This document shows positions 29,947-40,815 of a stretch of 42,500 nucleotides of DNA, piece by piece. The position numbers and the translations under genes were made by a program. This stretch comes from Glandiceps talaboti (lineage: Eukaryota; Hemichordata; Enteropneusta; Spengelidae): contig NC_135562.1 of NCBI RefSeq assembly GCF_964340395.1, forward strand, positions 17,248,985 to 17,291,484, read 5' to 3'. The notes beneath the pieces were generated by a model. The model made no database searches. It was not told the DNA's origin and saw only the letters and a list, made by a program, of their open reading frames with translations. Each line of letters opens with the position of its first letter. The first letter of the stretch is position 1.

Positions 29947-30155
29947 ACAAACAAACACTCAAGTACACAAACACACACACAAGCACACACACACATACAT
30001 ACATACATACACACATACATACATACATACATACATACATACATACATTCATACATGAATCTGATTGTTTACATGCCTGCAAACAAACAAACAGACAGAC
30101 AGACAAACAAACAAACAAACAAACAAACAAACGAAAACAAACAAACAAACAAACA
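29947..30155. repeat. CA / TACA / CAGA / CAAA compound array
   Basis: CA and TACA (29965-30055) are followed, after a short spacer, by CAGA and about 70 bp of CAAA repeats. Confidence 0.92.
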
Positions 30156-30404
30156 CTAAAGGTTGATAAAATATTATTAACCATATAAGGTGATGAATAT
30201 GCACAAACTTGTACAGTTCTTCATGTTGTATATATACTATAAATAACGCCTCGTCTTGCATGTTGTACATGCATTTAATCTCTCTTTCAGCCAGTGCTGC
30301 GCAGTTGTACAAACTGACACCTAAACGCATGTCAGAGGTTATTGTCAGAGGTTATTCAGTGTTATAGAAACGCATTAAACTGTGTTTCAAGTTGAGCTGG
30401 TGTC
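30156..30404. other. Spacer upstream of the lectin C relic, with a 15-bp direct duplication
   Basis: GTCAGAGGTTATT occurs twice in tandem at about 30331-30358. No octamer/TATA arrangement like that of lectins A and B was found. Confidence 0.5.
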
Positions 30405-31390
30405 ATGTCATGGCGGACACATCTATTTGTTGCAGTAGTTGCTGTCGTGGCGTATTGCTACTTCTTTAATCAACCGAATCGAAATGGAAATGGTAAGATA
30501 TTTTACTTGTCGTAAAGACTGCGATTGTTTTGAAATTAAAACGAAAGTAATTCGGTGGGCCTTTGATATTCGGCGAAATGAAACGAAACGAAACGAAAAC
30601 GAAAGCGTAATATTTTGTCAACACCACTTAACATGCACTAGAGTTAGAGGAATTTAACGGATGACATCACTCGATAGAATTGCAGAAATTGTAATTTGTT
30701 AAATTGAAATGCAATAATATACGTTCAGAGTTGGTTTGTTGGTAATGTTAGTACACACATTCTAGAAATATCAACAATTTCCGTATGGCAGTATATGGGA
30801 ATATTGAACGTCGACGGTAGTACTCGACGTGATCATTTAACCTTTCACAATCTGACTTGTAATGTTATAGTTTAGACGTTACGTAAACGATGTCTTTATG
30901 AGTCACGTTCATGTTATATATGGAAAGAATACAACCCGCGAAAGAATAGCGGTGCGTTTGCTTGGAAGAAAGTGATCAGCCTAGGAAAGATTTCAAGCAA
31001 TGACAAAATTTGTTTAAAACAGCAATACAAATGATACAATATAAAAGGGGATGCATCTTATGTAGTCTCAGGCAAGGTTTTTTTTTCATATTTTGTGGAA
31101 GTTATAATGTAACACTAACAGTCATACTTGATACATTATAATATGTAACATTCTATCAGTAAACAGTGTCATGAGCTCCTGGCTCCTGTGGTTTTTATGT
31201 TTTGATATATGTTATCAATTACATTGTATGTCTTTACATGGAACATATCTCACGCATGGTTGTTTTTCGCAAGTCAAAACACTAGCAAACTTTCCAGTAC
31301 ACTTGTTCTGTTTTTATTTAGATTGTCCGTTTGGGTGGTATCACTTTAGAATAAATGCTACTTTGTCAAGGAAAACGAATTCTATAAAAG
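30405..31390 (+). pseudogene. Broken C-type lectin gene: signal-peptide exon plus truncated, frameshifted domain exon (lectin C relic)
   Basis: A candidate exon 1 (30405-30492) encodes MSWRTHLFVAVVAVVAYCYF followed by about nine polar residues. It looks like a signal peptide and ends at the strong donor G/GTAAGA in phase 1. At 31322, after the acceptor TTTTTATTTAG and in the same phase, the sequence reads DCPFGWYHFR. One base is then missing relative to lectins A and B; in the shifted frame the match resumes as NKCYFVKENEFYKS (compare NKCYFIKESEFYTY). Similarity stops at about 31390, where a CA/CG-rich simple repeat begins, and the rest of the domain is not found downstream. I infer a dead lectin copy, with one deletion and loss of the 3' part. 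The link between the two exons is by phase and order only, so exon 1 is less certain (about 0.45) than the domain fragment (about 0.7). Confidence 0.6.
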
Positions 31391-31929
31391 TGCATGTACC
31401 ACACATACGCGCACGTACACACACACACACAAAACGCGCGCACACACGCTTTCAATATGGCATGCATTATCTTTTTATATGTCTCTACAATTGGATAATA
31501 GTTACTTATTGAGTATTGTGGATAAACCCATGTCACTGCATTTTGATATTTCAACCAGTATGGACAAAAAAGGCTATCATTTTAACCTTTGCAAATGTTA
31601 TCAATCAATCAGAAATATTCATGAAGTGCCTGAACCCAATACACAGTAATGTTCAAAGGCTCTGACCAAGTAACCAATAGGGTTGGCTAAAAATGTCCTT
31701 GCAATGAGACGACGAGTCTTATGGTCTTTCACGAATTTATCAAGAGTGGGAAAATGGCGAAGTCCAACTGGTAGAATATTTCATATTATAGCATGTTAGA
31801 ATGCACGTTCAATGTATGGTTTGAGCTTACACTGTTGGATATACAACAGTCCTGTATCACTGCAGTGAGGTATATGAAGAGCAGGTGTAGTATAGACCGA
31901 TCCGATATGTAACTATAGGTGCAATATTG
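31391..31929. other. CA/CG-rich repeat and non-coding DNA after the lectin C relic
   Basis: 31404-31450 is an imperfect CA/CG-rich tract sitting where the rest of the lectin exon should be. Nothing further was recognised. Confidence 0.55.
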
Positions 31930-32075
31930 TGTGGCCATTGGGATAACAAAGTGAGTATTCATTTGGATTTTTAATTCATAAAACAACTTTACTATTTTCT
32001 CATATACTAGGAGAATCAATGTGAAACATCATATACTGAAACCTTGTTTGTAACTCAATAAATCATAAAACATTA
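31930..32075 (+). repeat. Dispersed repeat family 5, copy 2
   Basis: Same order of shared segments as 8160-8290: GTGGCCATTGGGATAAC, TTGGATTTTTAATTCATAAA, AATCAATGTGAAACATCATA and TTGTTTGTAACTCAATAAAT. Confidence 0.6.
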
Positions 32076-33248
32076 AATATTATATAAGTGTCTCAAATAT
32101 ATATTATTGACAATACAATAACAAACTTCTTTTTCAGTTTTTAATTTTATGTGATTTACAGAGTTACAAACATGGACTTACTCGATGCTCTTTCACATTG
32201 TTTTATCAAGTAGGAACAGGTATGTGTACACGTAAAGGAGGAGCTATAAAGCCTTCGGTACCAAAGATGGTCCTCTCAAGATGATCTTGAAAGGGGTTTT
32301 ACCATACACTGTATATCTGCACAACCAGTGGTAAGCATCAATGGTTGATGTGTATTTACGGCAATCAATCTGTCATCAGTAGTACTAGCACACATACACG
32401 TCATCGTCAAAGTTAATTTATACATTTACAAAATAATACAATTTATCGTATTTTGATGATTTATTAATAAAATAAGCACAAAACTGATAGAATATGAGTC
32501 GTTGATTTAGGATATTATGGGCTAAACTATATGTCAGAAATAAAAATCTGCACTCAAACGAAAGTCCAAATCACCCACCCAATAATAATATTGACATAAA
32601 AGTTTAAATGTATTTATACCTACAGTAACATTTTAAAGATTAAATGTAAGCAAAAAAGTGTTTAAAAATGTACAAATGTAAAAGAAAGCAACTAAAACAC
32701 CTTATCACCTTCCGCGAAATATTCAGACTGGAAATGATTTTTTTTTTCACAAATAGGAAGTTAAACTCATATAAAGAACTGGTATGAAGCTATTCTCTGA
32801 AAATATAAACCTTCACAAATTTGTACTTTCGAATAAAAAGGTGAACCACTGACAATTCTCAATTAATAAAAATGTACTATTTTTCGTAGGATTAAAAGAC
32901 AATGGTCAGCCATTACAAATATCGTATCATCAGAATGCTTCAACATCACTCAAAAGATTGATTCTTCATTCATAATAATCTGTGGAGGAATTGCAGAAAT
33001 ATGTTATATTACGAAAGAAAGACAAATTATATGACGGAATGACATATAATTCGTTGTCTGTATACTGTTCATTTAAATGAGTATCTAATTATACTAGAAT
33101 GTGTATAGTGACAATTATTGCGACCAGAAACTGTGTTAGCCAAAGATATTCAAGAAAAATCAATCAGTCAGTCAGATAGACAACCAGACAGACTGACAAA
33201 CAAACAAACACACACACACAAACAAACAAAAAGTCGGACACATGGACA
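32076..33248. other. 1.2 kb AT-rich non-coding DNA
   Basis: No gene or repeat recognised before the TACA array. Confidence 0.55.
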
Positions 33249-33351
33249 CACATACATACATACATACATACATACATACATACATACATACATACATACA
33301 TACATACATACATACATACATACACACACACACATACATACATACATACAT

Positions 33352-33388
<37 letters not shown>

Positions 33389-33652
33389 TACATACATACA
33401 TACATACATACATACATACATACATACATACATACATACATACACACACACATACATACATACATACATACATACATACATACATACACACACACACATA
33501 CACACACATACATACATACATACATACATACATACATACATACATACATACATACATACATACATACATACATACATACACACACATATACACACACACA
33601 TACATACATACATACATACATACATACATACATACACACATACATGCATACA

Positions 33653-33686
<34 letters not shown>

Positions 33687-33732
33687 CATACATACATACA
33701 CACATACATACATACATACATACATACATACA

Positions 33733-33766
<34 letters not shown>

Positions 33767-33868
33767 CATACATACATACATACATACATACATACATACA
33801 TACACACACATACACACACACACATACATACATACATACATACATACACACATACATACATACATACA

Positions 33869-33902
<34 letters not shown>

Positions 33903-34063
33903 CATACATACATACATACATACATACATACATACATACATACACACACATACATACATACATACATACATACATACATACATACATACATACATACACA
34001 CACACATACATACATACATACATACATACATACATACATACATACATACACACATACACACAC
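33249..34063. repeat. Long TACA array (~815 bp)
   Basis: TACA with periodic CACA/TATA interruptions; the largest microsatellite of the window. All frames are open as YIHT repeats (plus) and MYVC repeats (minus). These frames are artefacts of the 12-nt coding period. Confidence 0.97.
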
Positions 34064-34798
34064 TTATACGTCACCTGTCACCAATCTCGCATTCTGATTG
34101 GTCGAGAGCCCTGCAGATACACAGGCGTATTTTTCACCAACAGCCGTATTTTTGCTTGTTGTATCACGTGATCACTTCACGTCCCCTTGTAAACAAATCT
34201 AGCAGACAACTAGAGATCGAGCTATAACCAGCATTTCCAATGCCAAATTTGTTGTCAATCGAACAAAATATCACCGTTGTATACATTGTAACAAGTCTTT
34301 GAACTGTACTTTTCATGTCACAGGGAAATAGTCAAAAATTCCACACACAACCGTGAAAGTCCAGTGACGGCGAACGCACGGTCGTCACGCGATCGTAAAC
34401 ATGAATTCCTAAATTTATGAAGGATATGAAAATTACCACCACAAAGGGTGTAATTTTTGCTTAACTAGAACAACAAAGCATATCACGAACATTTATGGAC
34501 ATTTAATGGAATACAGTACGCAAAACAAAGACGCACTCATTTTTCAGCTGATGGTTATTAAGTTTGAATATATCGCTGAGTGATATGCAAATAGTAAACA
34601 TTACGTCATACTACTGAGCAAACGCGCACTCTGATTGGATGATAAAGTTAAGGCTGACATGTAAACAACCGCATTGCAGTTATCAGAGAGGTGCATGATA
34701 CTACGCTCGACAGTATAACGCGGAAGTGATTTTATTTTAACATGAAACAGCATTTTTAGACATTCAAAAATGAATTCATAGTCGCAGGTGACGTATAA
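34064..34798. mobile_element. TIR element, family 3 (735 bp) between two TACA arrays
   Basis: The perfect 14-bp inverted ends TTATACGTCACCTG and CAGGTGACGTATAA enclose non-coding DNA with no transposase frame. The left end abuts the first TACA array. Part of its interior (34370-34460) recurs at 20731-20860. Two CTGATTGG segments (about 34096 and 34631) lie near opposite ends. It is probably a non-autonomous DNA transposon. No target-site duplication is evident because the left flank is simple repeat. Confidence 0.6.
34731..34736 (-). promoter_or_regulatory. Possible polyadenylation signal downstream of lectin A
   Basis: On the minus strand AATAAA occurs about 795 nt after the lectin A stop codon. 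I noticed no better candidate in between, where there is only a TGTA array and a long hairpin. Use of this signal would give a 3' UTR containing both. AATAAA is common by chance in AT-rich DNA, so this is weak. Confidence 0.25.
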
Positions 34799-34800
34799 GT

Positions 34801-34939
34801 ATGTTATTTGCCAAATACTGTTCCACATCTTGCTGCTCGAGGTAATTTTTCTGGTATAACGGCTCGCCTCCGGCTCTCCGTTATACCAGAAAAAATACCT
34901 CTCGCAGCAAGATATGGAACGGTATTTGGCAAATAACAT
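34801..34939. repeat. Long hairpin, 62-bp arms, 15-nt loop
   Basis: The left arm (34801-34862, starting ATGTTATTTGCCAAATACTG) and the right arm (34878-34939, ending CGGTATTTGGCAAATAACAT) pair at about 57 of 62 positions by eye. The loop is CTCGCCTCCGGCTCT. It sits exactly between the family 3 element and the second TACA array. Confidence 0.9.
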
Positions 34940-34942
34940 AAA

Positions 34943-35409
34943 CACATACATACATACATACATACATACATACACACATACATACATACATACATACATA
35001 CATACATACATACATACATACATACATACATACATACATACACACATACACACATACATACATACACACATACATACATACATACATACATACATACATA
35101 CATACATACATACATACATACATACATACATACATACACACACACACATACATACATACATACATACATACATACATACATACATACATACATACATACA
35201 CACATACACACATACATACATACACACATACATACATACATACATACATACATACATACATACATACATACATACATACATACATACATACACACACACA
35301 TACATACATACATACATACATACATACATACATACATACACACATACACACATACACACATACATACATACACACATACATACATACATACATACATACA
35401 TACATACAT

Positions 35410-35474
<65 letters not shown>

Positions 35475-35524
35475 TACATACATACATACATACATACATA
35501 CATACATACATACATACATACATA
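34943..35524. repeat. Long TACA array (~580 bp) abutting lectin A
   Basis: TACA with CACA interruptions and a CA block of about 40 bp near 35427-35470. It ends 5-6 bp from the stop codon of lectin A, so the lectin transcript would read UGUA repeats. Confidence 0.97.
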
Positions 35525-35529
35525 GTTGT

Positions 35530-37796
35530 TTAGAAGCTAATATACAAACCTTTCTGACATACAAAGCCAATTTTCTTTTCACACCTGCCGTCATTCCAGT
35601 TACCACCATATTCCTTTTTCAGGAATACACAGTCTTCTATTCCGTCACCGTTGTCTGGCTGACGAACATTCCAGTTTGAATACGTCATCTAGAACAATCG
35701 ATTCCAGTTTACGTGAGTTAAGTTTTTAGATGGTGGCTGTCATTTACCTAGCTGTTATATCATTGACTTATTAAATCTCATCATTACAAAATCAGTCATA
35801 ATGATGATCTTATAATTATTGTAAAGTGGTCTTATGATGGCGTCTGTTTGATGAATCCCTGGTGAATAGATTTATTACAAAGCTACAAATACAAGACAGG
35901 AAAATACTTTCTCATTTTCTGGAAATGATATGTTTTACCTTGGAATCGGTCATTTTGCCGTACTTCCAGTCAAAATATCATAGTTCCGGTACATTTTGAA
36001 ATGCTTATTTGGGCTGACCCCCTTTCTCTCATTAGCCTTATTTTCCAAATTAAACTAATGGTGAAGTAGAACCAGTGGTTAAAGTAGTTCAATTGAAATA
36101 ATTAAAGAAACTTATTTAAATAAAACTTACCGTCGTGTTGTCTGCCCAACGAAAGGTTCCCTCCACCGCTCTATCAGTAGATCCAATCCAGACAGAAGTA
36201 CGGTAGCCAAATTCTATCATCGAAAAATAATGTATTAAATATACATATATTTTAGAATCCATTTTTGATAATTTCAAGATGACAATCTTTATGCACGAAC
36301 TTTGAATACAAATTTTGTCGTGAGTTGATATTTCTTTACACAAAATGTGGATTTATGCTTTGATCGAGATTTATACACCTTAGAAATAAACTAAAATCTT
36401 ATCCTTTTACTGTACTTCGTTAAAGATCATAAGAACATTTGAACCCTTAGGCTATTTTAAAATAGGTGGGGTAGGTAGATTTATTATTTTATTTTGTTAT
36501 ATTTTTTTTTCATGTGTGAGTGTCTAGTTCAGGTTTTCAATTGTTTTCCAAATGGTCTCTGTGCTGTTTATTTCTTACTATCAGATGTACAGCCATTACA
36601 GATTGGAAGAATAGTTTTATATTGTCTTCTTAAGTTGATGTCAGTTTCCGCACACACTATTTCTTGCGAGACTTCACGATTTACGTGATTTTATTATTAA
36701 TTTTCTCGAATACGTAACAAAAAGCCGTGAAAAACTAGGGGGGGGGGTAACCGGAACCAAACAACTTTTATATTTGGCCTTATCCCGGTGTTGTAATCAC
36801 GTAAATGATTGAAATGGAGACTAAATTACATCAAAATTACGCCATGGACTTAAAAGCCGTGATTTACCAGGAAACTGGTCTTTTAGTTTTACCTAGATAT
36901 TTTTGTTTGGGGCAGGGGGAGGGGGGGGGAAGTGACGTATGCTTATTACTGACCTCGAAGAAACAGGTCCAAATCAGCATCTTTAATGATAACCAAATGT
37001 GAATCCATTCCTTGACAAAGAGTTTCTGCCTCATCGTAAGTGTAAAATTCAGATTCTTTGATGAAGTAGCACTTATTCTTGAAATAATACCAACCAAAAC
37101 CACAGGCTGTAAAGATGATTAAAAATGACACGGTCAATCTAAGGAATAATGCTTTGTTAAAATTGTATTGGCGATAAATGGATGTTCAGATTCCTCTATG
37201 TATGAGCCTGTTATATGAGCCTTTTTTGATCACTTACTTTTGTTGTAATAAAATATGGAGGCTCGTAACTGTTAGCATACATACATACATACATGCATAC
37301 ATACATACATACATACATACATACATACATACATACATACATACACATGTACATACATACATACATACATACATACATACATACACACATACATACATAC
37401 ATACATACATACATACATACATACATACATACATACAAATGTCTAGCTCTATATGCCAACATTTATCGAAATTGACTAAGACTAGTATAGCACTATAAGT
37501 GTCTGGAACAAAGGGAAAGTATGGTTTTGTTACTTCAGTACATTTTATATATCCTCATATATCGAAAGTCAATTGGTAAATGAGGAGGACAGTAAGTAAC
37601 TATAACAATAATCAACATTTCACAAACCTGTTTCATAATAATTGTGGTATTGGATTTCCCTCGTCACACAGTCTCTTGATTCTTCTTCTGTAACTGATGG
37701 TGGGGCCATTGGTACACAAAGGCTGCTACATACCAAGAACGAAGCAATGACCGCAAAACATAGCATCCCATTTCTCATTAGATTCATATTCAACAT
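35530..37796 (-). CDS. Secreted C-type lectin, complete four-exon gene (lectin A)
   Basis: Coding exons on the minus strand are 37796-37628, 37106-36954, 36213-36131 and 35688-35530, with GT-AG introns in phases 1, 1 and 0. Together they give 564 nt, or 187 residues plus TAA. Residues 1 to about 28 (MLNMNLMRNGMLCFAVIASF...) are a signal peptide. A short acidic linker follows, then one long-form C-type lectin domain: CGFGWYYFKNKC (extra N-terminal disulfide pair), ETLC, VWIG, QPDNGDG, EDC, NWNDGRC and GFVC. All cysteines expected for a long-form domain are present. Known for the family: QPD plus WND form the calcium/sugar site, and QPD favours galactose or GalNAc. I infer a secreted calcium-dependent lectin. 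The protein is normal in size for a single-domain lectin. One uncertainty is AAAG/GTTTGT near the end of the last exon, which could be a splice donor to an unseen exon. I prefer the short tail, KGLYISF and stop. The ATG lies about 126 bp downstream of a TATA-like box. Confidence 0.9.
36690..36775 (+). repeat. Dispersed repeat family 4, copy 2, in lectin A intron 2
   Basis: Reverse-complement match to 8487-8603 (CGTGAAAAACTAG, GGTAACCGGAACCAAACAA), with a run of nine G. Confidence 0.6.
37275..37437. repeat. TACA array inside lectin A intron 1
   Basis: About 160 bp of TACA with few interruptions. It lies between exon 2 (36954-37106) and exon 1 (37628-37796). Confidence 0.97.
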
Positions 37797-37915
37797 GGTA
37801 GGGTAAAGATGATTGGTGTTTCCAATCGCAGGACGACAACGCAGAGATCGGATCCTGGTAGCTGCACTTCTTACAAAAGTGTGATAGCTTTTGGAATTAC
37901 CTGCACAAGGGTACG

Positions 37916-37952
37916 CCTTATATTATCACTTACAGGAAGCAAACATTTGCAT
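37916..37952 (-). promoter_or_regulatory. Octamer + ETS-like + TATA core promoter of lectin A
   Basis: Read on the minus strand, ATGCAAAT (37952-37945) is the classical POU-domain octamer. TTCCTGTAA (ETS-like GGAA core on the other strand) follows within 10 bp, and then AATATAAGG (about 37924-37916). TATAAGG begins 22 bp after the octamer and about 126 bp before the ATG at 37796. The same order and nearly the same spacing occur upstream of lectin B. This conservation is the main support. Confidence 0.6.
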
Positions 37953-37972
37953 ACAATGAGAACGGATTATTA

Positions 37973-38459
37973 ATGTAATGGGGGGGGGGTGAGATAATTC
38001 TATGTTTTCCATGACCTACTTTAACTCTGCACTCTTTCATATCACCTCGTTATCAATCGGCCGGATATATTCGACAGACTTTACACCGGATACTTTAGTA
38101 GGATAAGTGCCTGTAATAGTTTACACATATGTATATTGACAACAATGGCAAGCTACTGAGAAATAAACAACTATCACATCGAACTACTTACCTAACATTT
38201 ACAATTGTCTGATCATACCACCACTTAGAGGTCCATATTGTGTCATTCTGATGAAAATCGTCAACCAAGACAGATCGAAAGCTCAATACTAAAATATGTG
38301 AACTGCTTGTGTGGTATAACCTTTGTAAATCATTTGATCTAGCAAGCTGATGAACATTTTTGATCATCATAAGTGTGCATTTATTTGAACAAAAATACCC
38401 CGCTATAATACACGTAGACGAAAATATCTACAGTGTACTTCGCAATACCGTGTAGCTTT
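37973..38459. other. Non-coding DNA upstream of lectin A
   Basis: A run of about nine G at 37981-37989; otherwise nothing recognised. Confidence 0.5.
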
Positions 38460-38645
38460 TCTGTTTGATACAACCACACAGAAACCAACTAGAAACTGCA
38501 TATGGGACACTTCAATAGCAACATCGCCTTTTTTGCTACAGTGAGTCTAATGAAATAAACCATTTAAATGTATTGCAACTCTATGCAGTCATTTGGGCGC
38601 CAAAGGTTTTCCTTAATATCATATATACCCAGTGAAGGACGCGGA
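38460..38645. mobile_element. TIR element family 2, half copy
   Basis: The left terminus CTGTTTGATACAACCACACA then GAAACCAACTAGAAACTGC is present. The sequence up to GTGAAGGACGCG aligns in reverse with 17243-17431. The second terminus is missing. Confidence 0.65.
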
Positions 38646-39123
38646 TTTGCCTAGCAAAGCCCATGCCTATAACATATCTGAATGGAAATCATTTATGGAC
38701 CCTAAATTTGATCACCATTGTTAACTTAATGTAGTATGTAGGACACAACACAATTGCAAATTTGCTGCACGGGGTTGATGATGGGCAACATACAATTCTA
38801 CATGCTAATCTATCAAACAGTCAACATGGTGGTGGATACAAATAATCTGGTATTCCTTGGGGTGGTGGGGAGCTCGACATCTTTGAGCGCATTTAGGGTA
38901 CGGTGCCTGTGAAAACATGTGTTGTATTGTATTGTGTTGTGTTGTGTTGTGTTGTATTGTATTGTATTGTGTTGTGTTGTGTTGTGTTGTGTTGTGCAGT
39001 GCTCTGTAGTGTCGTGCCGTGTCGTGTTCTGGCTGATACTTAAGTACTCCATGTGCTCAAAGACTATATTTGATTGTAAATTGCTGCGTGTGTGCTGGAT
39101 AGCCTGATAACGGAGAGTATATA
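38646..39123. other. Non-coding DNA with a GTGTT/GTATT pentanucleotide tract
   Basis: 38920-38998 is a tract of GTATT and GTGTT units. Nothing else is certain. Confidence 0.7.
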
Positions 39124-39390
39124 CCGGGGGGGGTACTCCCATTAATTGGGTATACGTAAACGTGCCGCTCTTTGGGGTAGGGTTTTTTGCCCTTTGGTCT
39201 AAAATGGGTACTGTCATTTTAGAGCTAATGAGTCTAAAATGGCGTCCCCATTTTCACATTTGTTATGGAATGGTCTAAAATGGGGTATTGGTTTTGGGTC
39301 AAAATTGGTCTAAAATGGGGTCTGGGTTTAGCAGCATTGGTCGCACACCCCTACCAAAGCTAGCCAGGGGTACCCCCCCCCCCGGGGGGG
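39124..39390. mobile_element. MITE-like element with G-run/GTAC termini and GTCTAAAATGGG repeats
   Basis: The left end CCGGGGGGGGTACTCCC and the right end GGGGTACCCCCCCCCCCCGG are inverted. Inside, GTCTAAAATGG recurs at about 39199, 39230, 39272 and 39309. There is no coding frame. Confidence 0.55.
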
Positions 39391-39651
39391 AGTATATATA
39401 ACACTCGAGTCGAAGAGAGTAACATGATAAGGTGTCTTCCGGTGGACAAAATAAGGACACCTGATAACACATCTTTACCTTCAAAGAGGCATCCTGTTTA
39501 CATATCTGAAAACAATTTAAACTGTTACAGTAAATACAATTTAGCGGAAGTATATTTGACCTTATCCGGTCCTTGTTGTTGTCTAGTGGGTCGTCACATC
39601 AGATTGCCCTTAGGGACGATCGACACAATGCCGTACAAGCTGAACCAATGA

Positions 39652-40010
39652 ACATCGTTCGTTTAGGTCAAGACCCCTCCCCCTAAACGAACGCTCACAA
39701 GTGCGACATCAAACATTTATGTATGATGTAAACTATGATGAAAACTGTAGCGGTCACACCACTATGATCGATGTAATGTAAAAACATGATTGTAAACATA
39801 TTCAAATACTACCAGAAACTCGGCACTATATCTCACATAGGACTAAATATTTTTTTTAATCAATGTATCAACATCTCAGTAGTAATTACGAAAGTTGGTA
39901 TCATTGCTGGAGTGAACGGTTTCCGTCGAAATCTGGTTTAATAGAAGTGCGAAAACGAAGTTCGGCGAAATCGCATTGACGCCAGACCCTCTAACTAAAC
40001 GAACGAAGTT
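39652..40010. mobile_element. Short inverted-repeat element (TTCGTTCGTTTAG ends)
   Basis: The left end ATCGTTCGTTTAGGTCAAGA and the right end, in reverse, TTCGTTCGTTTAGTTAGAGG are inverted repeats. At the left end CGTTCGTTTAGG (39656-39667) also forms a perfect 12-bp hairpin with CCTAAACGAACG (39682-39693). Confidence 0.5.
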
Positions 40011-40815
40011 CTCTTACTGAGCTTGTGTATTTGATGGACGTACGATGCAATGGGGGTATAAGGGGTCATACGATTTGTCAATAGAAAAGATGAAAACACG
40101 ACGCAATCCTCTCAAAGTTCATTTAAATACAATGGTTGGCAACAATTTTGAGCAAATGTTATTCTGCTGGTTTTATATTTTACATACAGCTAATAATTTA
40201 TTAAACTCGATCGAATGTGTTATATGTCTAATTGGTAATAATTTTACAACTCTGATTTCAACTACACTGGTTATTTACTTGATATTACTAGATAAATATT
40301 TAATGTGTATGATTTTGTGGTATTTTGAGGTAAATAAATGCCCACTCACAAGTTAGTTGTTTATTTGTCACTAGCTTGTTATCAATGTACATATCTATAT
40401 TACACAGTCCATTATCCTACTAAAGTATCCGGTGTAAAGTCTAAGTATAAGCTTAATGATTTCCAGTCAATTTGTAACGAATGGATATGGTGGCGCAGTA
40501 AAGTAGATTTGTATAGTATGCCTTTTAATTAGTCAGTGTTTCTCAAAATAACACCTTAAAATGTCAGAAGGAAACAGTGAAATATTTTATTTATTAAAAA
40601 GTACCGAATTTCAGCAATGGAAGATACTGTAGATTCAAGTACGAGCTGCGTGTGGTGGGGTCACCATCACTGATGACGAAATGATTTCTAATCATGTCGC
40701 AGAGGGCGAAACTCAATCACGAGGTTAAAGAAATGTAGGGTCGGTCGGGTCATGAATTATCTCGACTGCCTTACATTAATAATCTGTTATCAATGTTTGT
40801 TGTCTATTCTATTCC
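40011..40815. other. Non-coding DNA upstream of lectin B
   Basis: Nothing recognised apart from the promoter elements that follow. Confidence 0.5.

Noticed and set aside
33118-34227. Long open frames (up to about 370 codons) of YIHT / MYVC repeats, also at 34601-35609, 948-1343, 8635-9101 and 19186-19726
   Set aside because: A 4-bp repeat has a 12-nt coding period and no stop in most frames, so all frames on both strands stay open. The composition is that of the microsatellite, with no protein signal.
38813-38910. Cysteine-containing minus-strand exon after TGTTTTCACAG (APYPKCAQRCRAPHH...)
   Set aside because: A fair acceptor and five cysteines in about 33 codons, but no upstream exon, signal peptide or family resemblance. 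Chance is more likely.
40045-40356. 103-codon frame upstream of lectin B
   Set aside because: Hydrophobic composition typical of AT-rich DNA, no domain, and it lies in the promoter spacer.
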